64,000 bases of DNA from Nymphaea colorata (GCF_008831285.2 NC_045145.1:21778040-21842039); one strand, 5' to 3'; counted from the first letter of the stretch, positions 23,637 to 42,275 are shown. The notes: generated from the sequence alone by a model not told the origin. A program made the numbers and translations.

Positions 23637-23985
23637 TTGTCTCAGTTATCTCATGTCCTAAACAAATATCTTCTACTAAAACATGTAAAAAGTAAAAACA
23701 CATACACCATAGCTGCAAGCTTTTGGCATATCTTAATTATCTCGTCATAAACAAATATCTTCTATTAGAGCATGTAAGAAAACATACATCATATTTGTAG
23801 GCTTTTGGCTTTGTCTTAGTTATCTCATGTCCTAAACAAATATCTTCTACTAAATCATGTAAAAAGTAAAAACACATACACGATAATACACCATAATTGC
23901 AGGCTTTTGACCTGTCTCAGTTATCTCCTGTCTTAAACTAATATATTCTACTAAAACATGTAAAAAACCTACATCATATTTACAA
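23637..23985. repeat. Direct-repeat array, about 90-100-bp period
   Basis: Four copies of a unit with AGTTATCTCATGTCCTAAAC and TATCTTCTACTAAAACATGT, starting near 23637, 23727, 23815 and 23915. It lies just beyond the N-terminal end of the hAT transposase relic and is unrelated to the array on the other side. Confidence 0.85.
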
Positions 23986-23992
23986 CTTCAAT

Positions 23993-24330
23993 ATACCTCA
24001 ATATGCTTAATATCTAAGGGAGCTTCTCATGAAAGTCTTCGGCTTTGCGCTCTTTTGTTAATAAATTGTCATGTTCATTACAAAAACAAAACACATAAAA
24101 GTTGATAAGCATTTTTTCTATGTACGCCAGTAAAGCCTAGCAGAGAAAGTATCAAATAACAAAACAAGTACCTAATAACAAAAGAAATACCTCAATATGC
24201 TTAATATCATGAGGAATTTGTCATGAAAGTCTTCAAATTTGGTCTCTTTTGTCAACCAAGTTACTACTAGGATCTCAATTGTCATGAGCATTATATAAAA
24301 TTTGATAAGAAATTTATAGAATCTAAGACA
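23993..24330. repeat. Pair of longer direct repeats, about 195 bp apart
   Basis: TACCTCAATATGCTTAATAT is followed in both copies by CATGAAAGTCTTC, a CTCTTTTGT stretch and later GTTGATAAG- or TTTGATAAG-like words, at 23995 and 24190. Confidence 0.75.
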
Positions 24331-24339
24331 AGTATAAGA

Positions 24340-25255
24340 GGTAAAAAAGTCGATAACAATCAGTTATAATATACAGTTTATGATTAATGATAATTTTTTG
24401 GAAATCACTTGTTCAACTTGAATAGTCCTTAGTAATTATATAATATATAATTCAATCAAATTATGTAAATACTTCAAAACTGAACAAAGAATTATAAATA
24501 CTTTAAAGAGACGGCACATTTGTATATCATATAAAAGTTCATGTTTATCCAAATTTCGTGACAATGGCATTTCTCATTCTCTGAAAATATGCGTGACATA
24601 ACTTCTAAAACATCATGAAATCTGTCTACAAAGAAATATGTATAGCAGATAGTTTTTCCACCACTATGTTCAGCAACTTTTAAGAAGTGAGAAAAGCATG
24701 ACAACTAAACGAGTAACACAGACAATTTGCAAGTGACAAGATGGCTGATCGAAATTAAGATTTCTTTAATGTTTTAGTCTTTTCAGTTTGCTTCATTTTT
24801 CCCCATTATTATTTTGTTCCATAGTGAATTTTGTTTATGCCATATTTCTCTGTGATACGAGTACTAAATCTGCTACATATTAATTGTATTGCCAATCAGC
24901 TAGTGTCTATGCTAGTTAGTCTTCTATTAGTATAAGAGGGTTTTGATGTTGCAGAATTAGGACACAGTAAACCCATGAAGAATCTCTGCAGGTGGAAGTA
25001 GAAAGAATAAAGGAATTTGCTTCATCACATGCCTGTTGATAATATCCTTTACAGAAGGCCGATTTACATTTATTTTGAAAATTTGAGTTGGTTTCAACTT
25101 TCAACTGCGGAGGGTGTCACCCAAATAACAAGTTTTGAAGTGTCATATGCGTTGAATCCCTTCAATATCTTCTTGGCATTTTTCAAGTATAGTTGACCTT
25201 TTGTCTAATCTTAAGGATGCAAGCATACAAACTGAGAAAATACTGAACTTATGCA
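24340..25255. other. Intergenic DNA, nothing recognised
   Basis: Small minus-strand frames (24492-24704, 24916-25104) have no recognisable motif. They could be internal remnants of the adjoining hAT element, but I cannot show it. Confidence 0.35.
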
Positions 25256-25261
25256 GCCGAG

Positions 25262-25475
25262 AATTCAGTTTTCAGCTTCTCTCAGAAAGTGTGCCTGGGC
25301 CTGATGGGTTTCCCTGGCACCTTTTTTTCAGGATCAGCAGAGATATTTTCACAGTTGTAGATAATTTCTAATTTTCTTTGTTATAAGTAAACTAGTTCAT
25401 AAGGTGAATAGATCAAATATCATTTTCATTCCTAAACGTGATGATGCTAAGCCGACAACGATAAGCTCTTGGTAA
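25262..25475 (+). pseudogene. LINE reverse-transcriptase fragment
   Basis: Plus-strand translation gives VPGPDGFPWHLFF, then after stops NRSNIIFIPKRDDAKPTTISSW. These are the entry blocks of plant L1-type reverse transcriptase (GPDGFP motif followed by the IPK..A region). Only about 200 bp survive, with stops between the blocks. Confidence 0.6.
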
Positions 25476-25479
25476 AACA

Positions 25480-26800
25480 AATGACAATTCCATTATTCAT
25501 GACTCTGAGCATGTGGTAATGGCAGAAAACAAAACAAGCAAAGTAAACCAACAAAAAATTGACTAATAGCTAGCCACAGCCTACAAGTTGTCCAGCACCA
25601 GCGTGGATTTTTCAATAGGCTTTGAGTCTTTGACGCTTTGTCCTAAATTCCTAATATGTGAAGTCCACTAGCAGGGAAACTCGCTTCCCACTTCAGCTTT
25701 GCTCTCCTTCGTTTCTCGCTTCACGATGCTTCCCCGCTTAATCCTATCCATTATTCTAGACATTTTCACTTCACATTGTCACAAAAAAACAAAAAACAAA
25801 GAGAAGTGGAAGTGTGGAACCGAGAATGACAGACGATTAAACGAGAAAATAAAACGAAGGAAACTAAACAACTATGGCTACACCAATCTTATTGACGCAG
25901 CCAACAAAACAAGCGTTTAATTAATAGGAAATGATTCAAGAAGAAGCACTCACATTGGAAATGGCCCTGGCCCCTTCACGGCTTCTCCCCTTCCCCTTTC
26001 CAGTGAATGGTTGGGCGCAGTGGGCGGGGAAACAAAATGTTTCCGACTTACGTTTAAAGCTTTTGGTTTCGGACTTGAAGTCTTGGACCGCTGTTCACTA
26101 TGGCGCCTGACCCAATTCTGGCATGGGCCGGTGAATCTGCCATTGAAGCTCCTTTTTATTCCTGCCACACGTAGCTCCGCTACTGTCAAACGAAGGCATG
26201 TTATGTCATTTGAAAGACAATTCACTGTCTTCTTATTTTATCATTTTTCATTATTATTATTATTATTTTGGTGTATAGCAACAAGTTGCCCAAGGCACAT
26301 CTATGAGAAGGCTTAATAAGGATGGAGACATCTTCATCGTAGAGTCATCGAAGCCATCTCTTAGCTCTTTGTCCCTTTCCTTTGTTTTTATAAAGATTCT
26401 GTCAACTACCTATTCATTTTTATATATTAGTGTCTTTAGGCATGAAAACTTTTCAAACAGTAATCTTTAGCCAAAAAATTTTAGCTCTCTCAAGGTACAA
26501 GCCATTGACATTAATGAGATAGGTCATTGTCCAACGGTCAATTGAAAATTTATTAATTGTATATTTAGTATTCCATATAAAAAAAAAAATCTGCTCTGCC
26601 CTTGTTTGGCATCATTTTGCTCCACTGCACTATTTGAAGCAACAAGTTTAGATGACATTAACGACCCATTTCCAAAAAACCACACTCTTTTCTTGGAATT
26701 TCCAAAAAACTACACTCTTTTCTTGGAGTTTGCAAAAAATCTTCCTTGGAGATCAGGTTTTTTTACCAAATTGGTAAAAAACATATGGTGGATGGCTAAC
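25480..26800. other. Intergenic DNA, no gene supported
   Basis: Opposed frames at 25950-26225 (minus) and 26011-26316 (plus) overlap each other and match nothing I know. An ATT microsatellite lies near 26250. A short duplicated phrase (TTTCCAAAAAACCACACTCT, then a near copy) lies at 26670-26725. Confidence 0.35.
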
Positions 26801-26804
26801 GCAT

Positions 26805-27009
26805 GAGTGGAGCTAGAAATTTTTAGCCAACGAGTATTCATTCAAAATAACCCTAGACACAATATATTAAGGGGCACTGGACAAATAATTAAGGGTCACA
26901 CAGTACATTAATAAATCAATTGTTGGAGACCACTAATATGAAAGTAAATAAAATGTGTGAAACTGTGTAGGTGACAGCAGAGACATGCTCACATCTGGCT
27001 CCGTCCTAG
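26805..27009. mobile_element. Short hAT-like non-autonomous element
   Basis: The left end is GAGTGGAGCTAGAAATTTTT. The right end ACATCTGGCTCCGTCCTAG complements to CTAGGACGGAGCCAGATGT. The GGAGC(T/C)AGA core is inverted at the two ends and resembles the hAT terminus at 20895. The 205-bp interior is non-coding. Confidence 0.5.
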
Positions 27010-27564
27010 CAATGAGCAATGAAAATGACGCCTGTTGAGAATTATGACTGGATACATAGCCCTTGAAGAAGGCAACCTGGTTATGCGTGGTGACAATGAC
27101 CAAAATACCCTTATTAAAAAAAAAAAACTTTTAAAATGTCCACTTACTTTATAAAAAATGCCCCTACCCCTTTTGGTGCATACTTGTTATGTTCAAACTC
27201 CGAGGAAGGAAGCTGGTTCAGGGGACGATTGAGGCCTGTGAAGAAGCCATACTCTTAATTGGACCGGCTAGGTCCAATGCCCAGCCCGAATTAAAGAAAG
27301 GCCCACTTCTCAGCTCTAACTAGAACCACATGTCACTGAATCAACTCAAAAGGGTTGCGAACAATTCGATGAATGCATAAGAGCTATCAGAAGCGAATCG
27401 CTATCATACAAATAGAATTTGTCACGTTGCTACCTCTCAATGACATCGATTGCATCCTTGTCCTTATCTTTTAAAGATCGTAGTAAAGTGAAACATTTGA
27501 GTTAACAATACTCCAACTTTGGGCTCATGTTATAACATCACAAAAATTTAAACCTGTCTCATGT
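27010..27564. other. Intergenic DNA, nothing recognised
   Basis: No coding sequence or ordered repeat seen. Confidence 0.4.
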
Positions 27565-27690
27565 AAGGGCGGAGCCAGAAAATTTCTTGGTAAGGAGTAC
27601 TGGTTATAAAATTTTAATGTTTATGGAGCATCAATATATACATGAAAAAATTACTTAAAATATATCAATAAAATATAAAAACAAGTCTTT
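27565..27690. mobile_element. Solo hAT terminus relic
   Basis: AAGGGCGGAGCCAGAAAATT followed by GGAGTACTGGTTATAAAATT resembles the 20895 terminus (CAAAGTCAGAAATTTTTGG, then GAGGTACTAGT). No matching right end was found, so this is probably a truncated relative. Confidence 0.45.
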
Positions 27691-27808
27691 TTTGGATCCG
27701 TATGGCCAATTGTCCAATCCATGGTCTCATACAAGAGACACCGCCCATGTTTTTGAAATGTTTTAATTTCTTTGTAGGAAAGCAGGTCACGGTTACCCAT
27801 TGTCTACT

Positions 27809-27836
27809 TCTCTCTCTCTCTCTCTCTCTCCCTCTT

Positions 27837-27870
<34 letters not shown>

Positions 27871-27890
27871 TACACACACAAAACACAAAA
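27809..27890. repeat. Compound (CT)n-(TA)n-(CA)n microsatellite
   Basis: Three adjacent dinucleotide tracts: CT at 27809-27832, TA at 27837-27860, then CA-rich to 27890. Confidence 0.9.
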
Positions 27891-28204
27891 AGATTCTATT
27901 TATTGAATTTGTTTAGAGCTTAAGACGATGAAATAGGCCAATTGTTTTTTTGAGCTGTTGTCCTTATCTACTGTAAACATGGAGTAATCAACATCCGTGT
28001 TCATCGATCTATCAGTCAATATTGATACAATAACTGGGAGCATCCTTTTGAAACTAAGTTTCGTCTGTTCTTAACTTCAACCGCCCTGAAGGCTATAAAG
28101 CTTGCTTCCATCACACCAGTCCAATGACCAAGTTACGAAGTTTGATTAATTTAATGGAGAAATTTTGGAACCCGTGATCGGAGGGAGAATAAATGACACA
28201 CTTA

Positions 28205-28422
28205 CTGCGTGTTCGGTAGCCTTGGGTCTCCGATCTGATGCTGATATGAGATCCCTTTGGACAAACATACGTGAAAAAAATGGACTTGAAATTCTCATTT
28301 TATAGCAAAAACTTCAAATTTAGAGTGGATGGAAGGATGTTTGGCCTTGAATTCATGAATCCGAGATTTTCAATGACCTAAAGTCATCTCGCATCTTTGA
28401 TTCATGGCGATCAAACACCCCC
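28205..28422. mobile_element. Tourist-like (PIF/Harbinger) MITE
   Basis: The 218-bp element is bounded by TTA on both sides (28202-28204 and 28423-28425). Its left end is CTGCGTGTTCGGTAGCC and its right end complements to GGGGGTGTTTGATCGCC, matching at 11 of 17 positions, with the GTGTT core typical of Tourist elements. TTA is the target site of this superfamily. The interior has no coding. Confidence 0.55.
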
Positions 28423-28429
28423 TTAAGTT

Positions 28430-29190
28430 TTCCATGGTTAGTAAAAGTAACCAGCCACAAGCTTATCATTGCCAAATCAATTGTTAAATGATGGTGAAAA
28501 GCGACCAACTTACTGTCTTAAACTTTGTTAATACATCCAAAATTCCCTTAAGTAACCTTCACCCATTAACTACAGAAAATGCATACAGGAAACACTTTTA
28601 TACTCGTAAAAAACTGTCTAATTCAGATATAGTTAATCATGTGATGAAGTTATTGCGTATAATCACAGCGCTCTTATTACAAACTAAAGAACTTGGTATT
28701 TGAAATTTTGTTCTGCACTTTGTCAAGAGCAACACGAAGATGTTCGTAGAGGCAGATCTGAAACATTTATGTAGAAGAGGCCAAGAATAATCTTGTCATG
28801 TTTCCCACTAGTGGAGCAAGTGGGTGGTCGACGGCTGCTCTCCTGTTCCTCCTGCATGGAATAATATGGATTGACCAAGCGATAAAGACTAGAAAACTTA
28901 AAATGACAGATAAAATGGTCTATTTTTCGAAATCAAAAGTTAGAATTCGATTAGAAACATTTGGGTTGCTTTTACTGTTTTACTGAGAAATTATGCACAA
29001 CTAGAGTGACTTGCATGCCGCGCAAAAGATGCACCATCACGTCCCATTCGACCTGTACGTTGGTTTGAGCAGAAAATTAACACTTACACAAATTGTTGTC
29101 CAAAGTGGGAGAACTTTGGAGTGATTTTCTCGTCTTCCAGGCTTATAGGGTGCAATTCCACGCTCAAGGGTGTGTCGAATTCTACCTTTC
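28430..29190. other. Intergenic DNA, nothing recognised
   Basis: Two 62-71 codon frames without motif. No other structure seen. Confidence 0.4.
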
Positions 29191-29197
29191 TCCACCC

Positions 29198-29369
29198 GGG
29201 GCTGGAGCTAGGAATTTTTCATTGCATGTGCTGAACTATTGTTTCCAAACTTTAACAAGAGTTGAAATATATTTTTGCAAAATATTTATATATGTTAAGC
29301 TAAAAGTTTAAAATTTACAAATAAAATTTTATTTTCTAACCGCCACCTAACTTAGACCTTGCTCTGCCC
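29198..29369. mobile_element. Short hAT-like non-autonomous element
   Basis: The left end is GGGGCTGGAGCTAGGAATTT and the right end complements to GGGCAGAGCAAGGTCTAAG, again CAGGGGC(A/G)GAGC-type hAT ends. A further terminus-like segment (CAGGGGTGGCACGAGCC in complement) lies just outside at 29400-29420, suggesting nesting or a second element. Confidence 0.45.
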
Positions 29370-29429
29370 AAGGACGAGCCCTCCCTGACCCACCAGCGGG
29401 GGCTCGTGCCACCCCTGACTCAGTACAGT

Positions 29430-31360
29430 TTGAAGCTTTCAATTCTAGTTCACATCTATGTTAAAGTCAAGACATGAGTCATGACTACAAAATGCAAGGG
29501 CCCCAAGCATAACTGGTCGGGCGGTTGGTCATGTCAACAGTGCATCGTTAGTCTCATTCTCATGGATGCTCTATTTTTTTGGCTATAAATAGTGACAAAT
29601 GCTTAACTAGTTGAAGGGTATACTATAAGTATGAATCCAGATCCTGATGCAGTTCCGAACAGGAACGGGGGAAGGAGGCTTGTCCTCTCACCTGGACAGT
29701 GGATTCGCTGCAGGAGCAGCAGACTAAATTATGCCATGAAAAGTTTGAGCCTTTTACATTATTATCGACTGTTGCCTTTTTTTTTTTGAACACTATTTAT
29801 ACGTATTTTTTTTCAACGTATTTTAGTTGGTTTTACATACTAATTACTGTTTACTGTCGCGTAGTGACTTTTAGACTTGTGTTTGAAAAACTACATGGAA
29901 CTTAAATATCAATGTTTTAAGTTGTTTTAAGTAAATCTAATCAGCTAGATTGCATGGATAATTCGATCAAAATATCAACTTCTGAATTTTGTTTCATGAT
30001 GCAGAAATGTGCTCAAGTTTTAAGTTTCCAATTTATGAATTTTACAGTAGTTCTTTTACATAGTATAAAATTCTATAGAGTGACGGGTTTCCATGGTTCA
30101 AATACTGAATCATGTGGTGTTCAACCATGAAAATCGCAACCACGAAACTGGATTTCATTGAAACTAGCTATCTAAATCTTTAAGATTCATGGAAAAGTTG
30201 CATAGATTTTTCCTTTCGTAACTATGTTTTCTAGTTGATATCCACTGTACTCTGTTCTTGTTAAATCACACCTTAAATGGGAATTAAATAGAATAGTAAA
30301 CATAATGCATTTGTTTATGTGCAATTCCTGCATTCGCAGCTTCCTATTCAATTTGCCCACCTGTTTCTGCATTCTGTCGAGACCATAGTGACCAAGAGCA
30401 TCCTAATATTTGCTTTCTTTAATTTTAGAGATGTCAACATGTTGGACTTGGATTGGATAAGTTAATAATATTTAATGCATTCCAAATCCAATCTAGTAAC
30501 ATTTGTTAAATTCAAATTTTTAATCAAATGTTAGTTTTTTTATATATATCTGATTTTGTTGAAGCAATTCGATATAAGAGATATTCCTATATCAATATGC
30601 GTGTCAAACCCACATGCACCCATATTCATGACAACGGTTAAAACTTAAAAATGAAGACCAATAACTCTTCATTTCTACATATAGCCTTGATGTAAATGGT
30701 AAAGAGCTAACTACGCAAATCCAAACCCGTGCTCCAACTTTATAGGGAAGTCTTAGTAAAGCAACCATATGGGTTGTAGTTTTTCAATACAACCTTGACA
30801 TAAATACCTAACAATAACTAAAATATATCACAATTCCCTATGCATTGCCACTTCCAATGTGCATAAATTTTTGGTCCAATAATGTGGTTATCAAGTCACG
30901 TGGAATCTGCCAAGACTTACGATCAAAAGCATGTTCTCCTTATATGAAAACTACAGTTATGAAACTTGTGAAGCCGCTCGAATAAGAATATGAAGCTCAG
31001 CAATGGGGTCCCATTCTTTTTTAATGTTTAGCCCAAAGACTTGAATGCATCCTCCTCTTCTCGAGGCCCACGTATGCTTACTCCATGCAAAAGCGTCTTG
31101 AATGCTTACTCCATGCAAAAGCTTTTTGCAATTACTAAACAGTTAGATTATTACTTGTATTGTAATTAGATCCAAATTTGCAGGAATTCATACTTAGACA
31201 TCCAACTCGCCAATTGTATCTGATATTGACATCTGAATTTCTTTAAGATTTCATTTTTGATCGGTTTCTGCCTCAAACTTCCGTATCTCTACGGTTTTTT
31301 TATAATTAAAGGCGAATCTCGATTACCAAATTTTACGAGAAAAACGGCTGATTTTGTCAA
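29430..31360. other. Intergenic DNA upstream of the ABCC gene
   Basis: No gene seen. AT-rich words at 30435-30570 (GATGTCAAC, TTGGATTGG, AAATCCAATC) look like a degenerate member of the dispersed repeat described at 56430. Two near copies of GAATGCTTACTCCATGCAAAAGC lie at about 31070-31122. Confidence 0.4.
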
Positions 31361-31776
31361 GTTCTAACTTATCGCAATCGATTTAGACATAAAATATAGT
31401 GCATTTGGAGAATACAAGAGAAGAGCCATCGGGATTCGGCTCTGCTTGGTTTGAAACTTGAAAAGCCGTGCCTTCCAAGCCACAGATGTAAAGAGCGGAT
31501 CGTTGGTAGCGATGACGCAGAATGGAACACGTAAGCTGATAACAGTCCAAAAACACCTCCTTGGGCTCCAAGCCGTGCCATGGGATTGGTTAGCGGCAAC
31601 ACCACATGCGGCGACGACCGTCCGTCTCCCTCTCCTCTTCGCCCTTGTATAGAAAACTATCACCGCCAGTGTTCAACCATATCCCTCCGTAACTCCGTTG
31701 TCACTGAACAAGCCGCTTCTCTGCAACTCCTACTCGTTCCTGTCTTTCTTTCCCAAGGGTTTCTAGGAAGACCAGC

Positions 31777-38014
<6,238 letters not shown>

Positions 38015-38870
38015 AAAACTTCTGGTCAAACGCACTGATTAGTAGTAACAAGGAATGAATGCTCTAAGGATTCGACGATGGCATTTGTCTACGTCATTGG
38101 CGAGCTGCACAATGCTTGCCTGATATGGAAGTAAGATGTGAAACCTACTCACTATTATTTAGAGAATTTCCAAGATTAAACTCTTACTCTCTCCGTCTCT
38201 CCTCTCTCTGCGAAGGTGTTACGGGTTTGCCAGCAAACTTCCGTAAGTTTGTTTATCTTGTATTCCGTGGCTCAGTGTTGCGCATCTTGTAAATAAAGTT
38301 ACCTTGCCAGATACGCTTCACTTGACATCTAATAAATAGAAAATTGCCATTTATCTTAAAAATATAATAACATACCCTCTACGTCACTAGTTGAGGAATT
38401 AGCTTGGAAAGATCACATGTACATGGTGTGAGCAGATGCAAGTAGATGTGCAGGATTATATTGATTTACTTCAGGAAACTGAGAAAAGAAAGGGAAGTTG
38501 CTAGTCTGAGTAAAAGATGTTAAGGTTCCAGCATATAAAACTTCTGCTCGTCTGGCAAAGGCATCTCGCAACTGATCGCAGGATCTCAGCTTCACCAAGG
38601 ATTAAAGGTACATTAAAAGCCTGTACTGGCTAATCAAGTATTCGCTAAGGTTTGAATATAATAATAATAAAAAGTACGTTTCTAATTTACAATAGTTTTA
38701 AATGGCCCCTACATGGCCGAAATATTGTCTGAATCTGGTCAATTGATGCAAAAACTACTTATCAGTGAGACCTAATCACGTTTCTAGCAGTGTAAAATGA
38801 GTGAGACCTGATCTTTGGGCAACTGCTGGTAAAATGCTGAACCATCCGAGGATCACTTCTCCACACTGGA
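38015..38870. other. ABCC 3' UTR and downstream DNA
   Basis: AATAAA-type words near 38290 (GTAAATAAAGTTACC) could be the polyadenylation signal of the ABCC gene. Nothing else recognised. Confidence 0.4.
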
Positions 38871-38880
38871 TCTTGACTGT

Positions 38881-39079
38881 TCACAAATAGGAGAAATTCA
38901 ACTTCCAGGTTCTACCTGCAGGAAGAGTAAGTTTTAATTCCAACTTGGTTTTTCCTGGGCATCTGGGCTGGACCAGCAGAAGGTAGCAACTGGCAGACCT
39001 ATGATCCCTACATTCAATAATAAATTTAAAAGAGGACCCAAGGGCTGGTATCTCGTCCATGATTTTCTTTTTCTGCAAC
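38881..39079 (-). CDS. Possible terminal exon of an unrecognised minus-strand gene
   Basis: On the minus strand a CTGCAG acceptor opens a frame reading LQKKKIMDEIPALGSSF and continuing to a stop at 38881, with the tail TWKLNFSYL. The composition looks protein-like (CYLLLVQPRCPG, KLELKLTLPAG) and the acceptor is good. I could not connect it to further exons: candidates such as 40813-40905 and 41740-41830 are unconvincing. I do not recognise the family. Confidence 0.25.
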
Positions 39080-39089
39080 CTGCAGGAAA

Positions 39090-41930
39090 ACCAGGGAAAG
39101 CATGTTATCACAACTACAACGTTATCAAAATCAAGCATTAATATAATAAACAATCTAATAAACACTTGCATCCACAATAATACCAAATCAAAGATCTGAA
39201 CTGCGTCCTCTTGAGTATTTGCATGCTAAAATGGCCTAAACCTGATTGAAAGCATGCACTTCACTCCAGTTGCCATTTTTGTTTTTCTTCGCCATTTGTC
39301 AATTGAACTATGTCTAAATGGTGCAATTTTGCAGGTGGAGATAACTGTAGACAAGATAAATATAGCAAAAAGCAAGAAGCGAGGCTATTGGGAGAACCTG
39401 TCCATCTGCTGATCAGGATTCACTAGTCAAAATAGTGAAATACTACAAGATGAAAAGTTCATGGCGTAGACAATGACAGTGAAACTAGCAACGGCGATAA
39501 GCATATAATCATCAACAACTATATTAGATAAAGCAAGCGCATGCAGACAGATCATGGTACCTCAAGTGTATTCTATGATTTGTCTGTACTTGCAATCATT
39601 CTGTCATTTTTTGTAGGAGAACAGTTCAATGTATTCATAGAAAGAAGAAAACAATAACAATCAGGAGAATGGTCATGCCAGTCCAATCTAGACGAGGAAT
39701 TGAAAGCAGGAACCTATGAAGAAATTGAAACTAGGATTCCTTGAAGCCAAGATATAGGGAGAACAATTTAACCACGGCAGCAAAACTGAAGTCCAAAAGA
39801 GTAACAATATTAAGGCAAATGAACTCAGAAAAGACAGAAACATGCTACTAGAGTATGCACTGTTAAAGTTTGGTACATGTGGTATGTGATACGAACGAAT
39901 ATCGATAGAAGTGTGAGATGGAGTGTCATGCCAAATATAGATAGAAGCACCACCACCATGCATGAGTGGTATCCAAAAAGAAAAAGGAAAGAAAAGTCAC
40001 GAAGTGTACCTCTTTTTTTTTTTTTTTTTTTTTTGTTATCTTGTTATGTCACAAGTAGCAAAATGTAAACCATCACTGTTCTTGTTTCTAAGCAATTACA
40101 TGCACAGCGAAGAAATTATTATACATCAGTAAAAATAACACGGTACACTTCAAAGTTTAAACCATCAGGATGCTTGCTTCTGTGTGGTCACGTGCATCGC
40201 AAAGAAGTTATTACTGTATACTGTAAACAGAACACTAACAATGCACGACTAGTGAAGCCAGGCAACAAATGACTACAGTGGTAGATGCGCATTTGAAAAT
40301 GCAGCCAGCTAATGATCTACGACATAATGCTAGAGATTAGGTCGACCGCTGTATTAATCTCAATTGATTCCTGAAATCAGATAGAAAGGATGGGCTTGTT
40401 AAAAGCATATCTGACTCATAAACCTTCAAGCATTTGGATTAAAGAAAATGTAGGTTTTGGAGTCTAAAACAGCTATTCAGAATGAGGACCTCCAGATGCC
40501 TGTCATCATTGAAAAATTAGAATTAAACAGAAGTCACTAATCATTATTCCATAAATTTGTTAACCGACAATATGTTAATATGTTAGTTATTTGAACTTAA
40601 GAAAAACTTTTGCAGCAGAATTCTGATCTTCAATATCCTATCCCAAAGGGCCCACAGCCTTAAAGAACAAGCAATTAAGTATGAACTTTTTGAAAGCAGG
40701 TAATAATTTCACAAGATCAGGGAACAATAAAAAGTTCCAATTATGACAAATTTTAGAAAAAAAGCTTATATGATTCAACTGGTAAGATCTTTGAGCAACT
40801 GCCAACACCAGCCTATATGTAGCTCCGCAACTGAGAAAAACTAAAGAACCATGGGCATTGAAAGCTTCCAACAGACTCATTTGAAAAGCTTATGAGAGTA
40901 CTAACATCAAATGTCTCGATGAAATGACACGAGTTTTCAAGTTTTTTTTCCAGCCACACAAAAATATATTTTATAGGAACAAAACTTTTAAGACAATAAT
41001 GCCTCGTATTCATGTTCAACGCTGAAAAAGTTTTAAAGAATGGAAAATAAATAGATTCAACAAAATTGTTGGTGAAGGCTTACGAGTATAATTTTTTTCT
41101 TTGCACATAGTTTATTAAGCTTTTAAAGTTCTGTCAATACTTTTAAGGTTCTCCTTGGAAAGGTAAGTTGGGTGTAGATATAAACTCATGAACAAGTTAT
41201 ATGTACCTAATTAATCTTTTAGTCGAACTATAGGTTCACTCGAACCCCAAAGCAAGTTAGAACCTTTGAAACATAAAGACCTAGCATTGAGGGTTATAAG
41301 ACAGACTGTTTTTTCAAATTAAACATCAAAAGAAAAAACAATACACGTCCATGTTAATTTCTAACTTTTGATTCATGTGTCGTATATACCGTGTTCTAGT
41401 AATCTTTGATGCTTGAAATGATTAATACTTATGAAATACTCCTTTTCCTTGCCTGGAAATGATTGATATTAGCCCACTTAATGTATCAACTTATGAAGAA
41501 ATTACTACGCAAAAGTCATTAATTCCTTTGTTTAAATAAAAATGAAATATATAACTAATAATAGGAATATGGCATGTTTATTTTGGTATGAGCAAATATG
41601 TGCCAACACATGAACTTGTGTCCTTGGAGACATCCGACATGCTGACATGAAGTTAACATGTTGCAATTTGTAAAGAAGCTAAAAAATATCTCAGAAAAGC
41701 TGCTTGTCATGACACACAAAGCGACCTTGTAAACTTGTACAGGGAAAAAGCACACGTTAAAAGAAACTAAATCCGAAATTCCAATAAGAGCTACAACCCT
41801 GCCCCTGCCACATGCGCAGCCATCATCCATAATTGGTTCGATGCCATATTAGCTTCAGTCTTGCTTTTCTTCTAGTTGGAGCATTTTCGGATTCGCCAAA
41901 ATAGCTTTTGTCTAACATCTTGTCTTGTGT
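39090..41930. other. Intergenic or intronic DNA, no gene resolved
   Basis: If the exon at 38881 is real, its upstream exons should lie here, but I could not assemble any. A T-rich run (about 24) is present at 40012-40034. Remaining open frames lack motifs. Confidence 0.3.
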
Positions 41931-41959
41931 GTCCAATCGTTAAACATCTTATTTGAATC

Positions 41960-42265
41960 AAAATTTAAAAAAATTAAAAAAAATATTTAATTAAGAAATC
42001 AGATCGAATTTAGATTTAATAAATGACATTCGATCGGATTCCGCTATGGATTTCAGATCAAATTCATTTTTAGACAAATATAATATATCTAATGCTATTA
42101 AATTTTAAAACTTGACAAAAAAATTAGGACTCAGATTCAGATATAAATATAAACATGATGTTCATATTATAAAATTGAATTTTAAATTTAAATTTGAATA
42201 CTAATTTGAATCTAAATATGTGAATATCTAAAAAATGAATATGATTAAAAATATATTTGATGTGA
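41960..42265. repeat. Dispersed AT-rich repeat, member 1
   Basis: Shares long similarity with 56450-56690 and 58430-58735: TTTAATAAATGACATTCGAT, AAATTCATTTTTAGACAAATA, GATATAAATATAAA and TGAATATC followed by ATGATTAA-type words, in the same order and orientation. Non-coding. Confidence 0.7.
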
Positions 42266-42275
42266 GTTCCATCCA

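Larger units (their letters stand above)
20895..24330 (-). mobile_element. Decayed autonomous hAT transposon (TTF-type/DUF4371 clade)
   Basis: The left terminus at 20895 begins CAGTGGCAAAGTCAGAAATT, like a hAT terminal repeat (CAGTGGCGGAGCCAGAAATT type). Inside it lie five direct repeats (20997-21245), then a minus-strand transposase relic (21330-23545), then two further direct-repeat arrays (23637-24330). The right terminal repeat was not found, so the right limit is approximate. Confidence 0.6.

Noticed and set aside
25950..26316. Opposed 91- and 101-codon frames
   Set aside because: Mutually overlapping on opposite strands, no motif and no splice partners.
31364..31663. Minus-strand frames upstream of the ABCC gene
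   Set aside because: They lie in the likely promoter and 5' leader of ABCC and match nothing recognisable.
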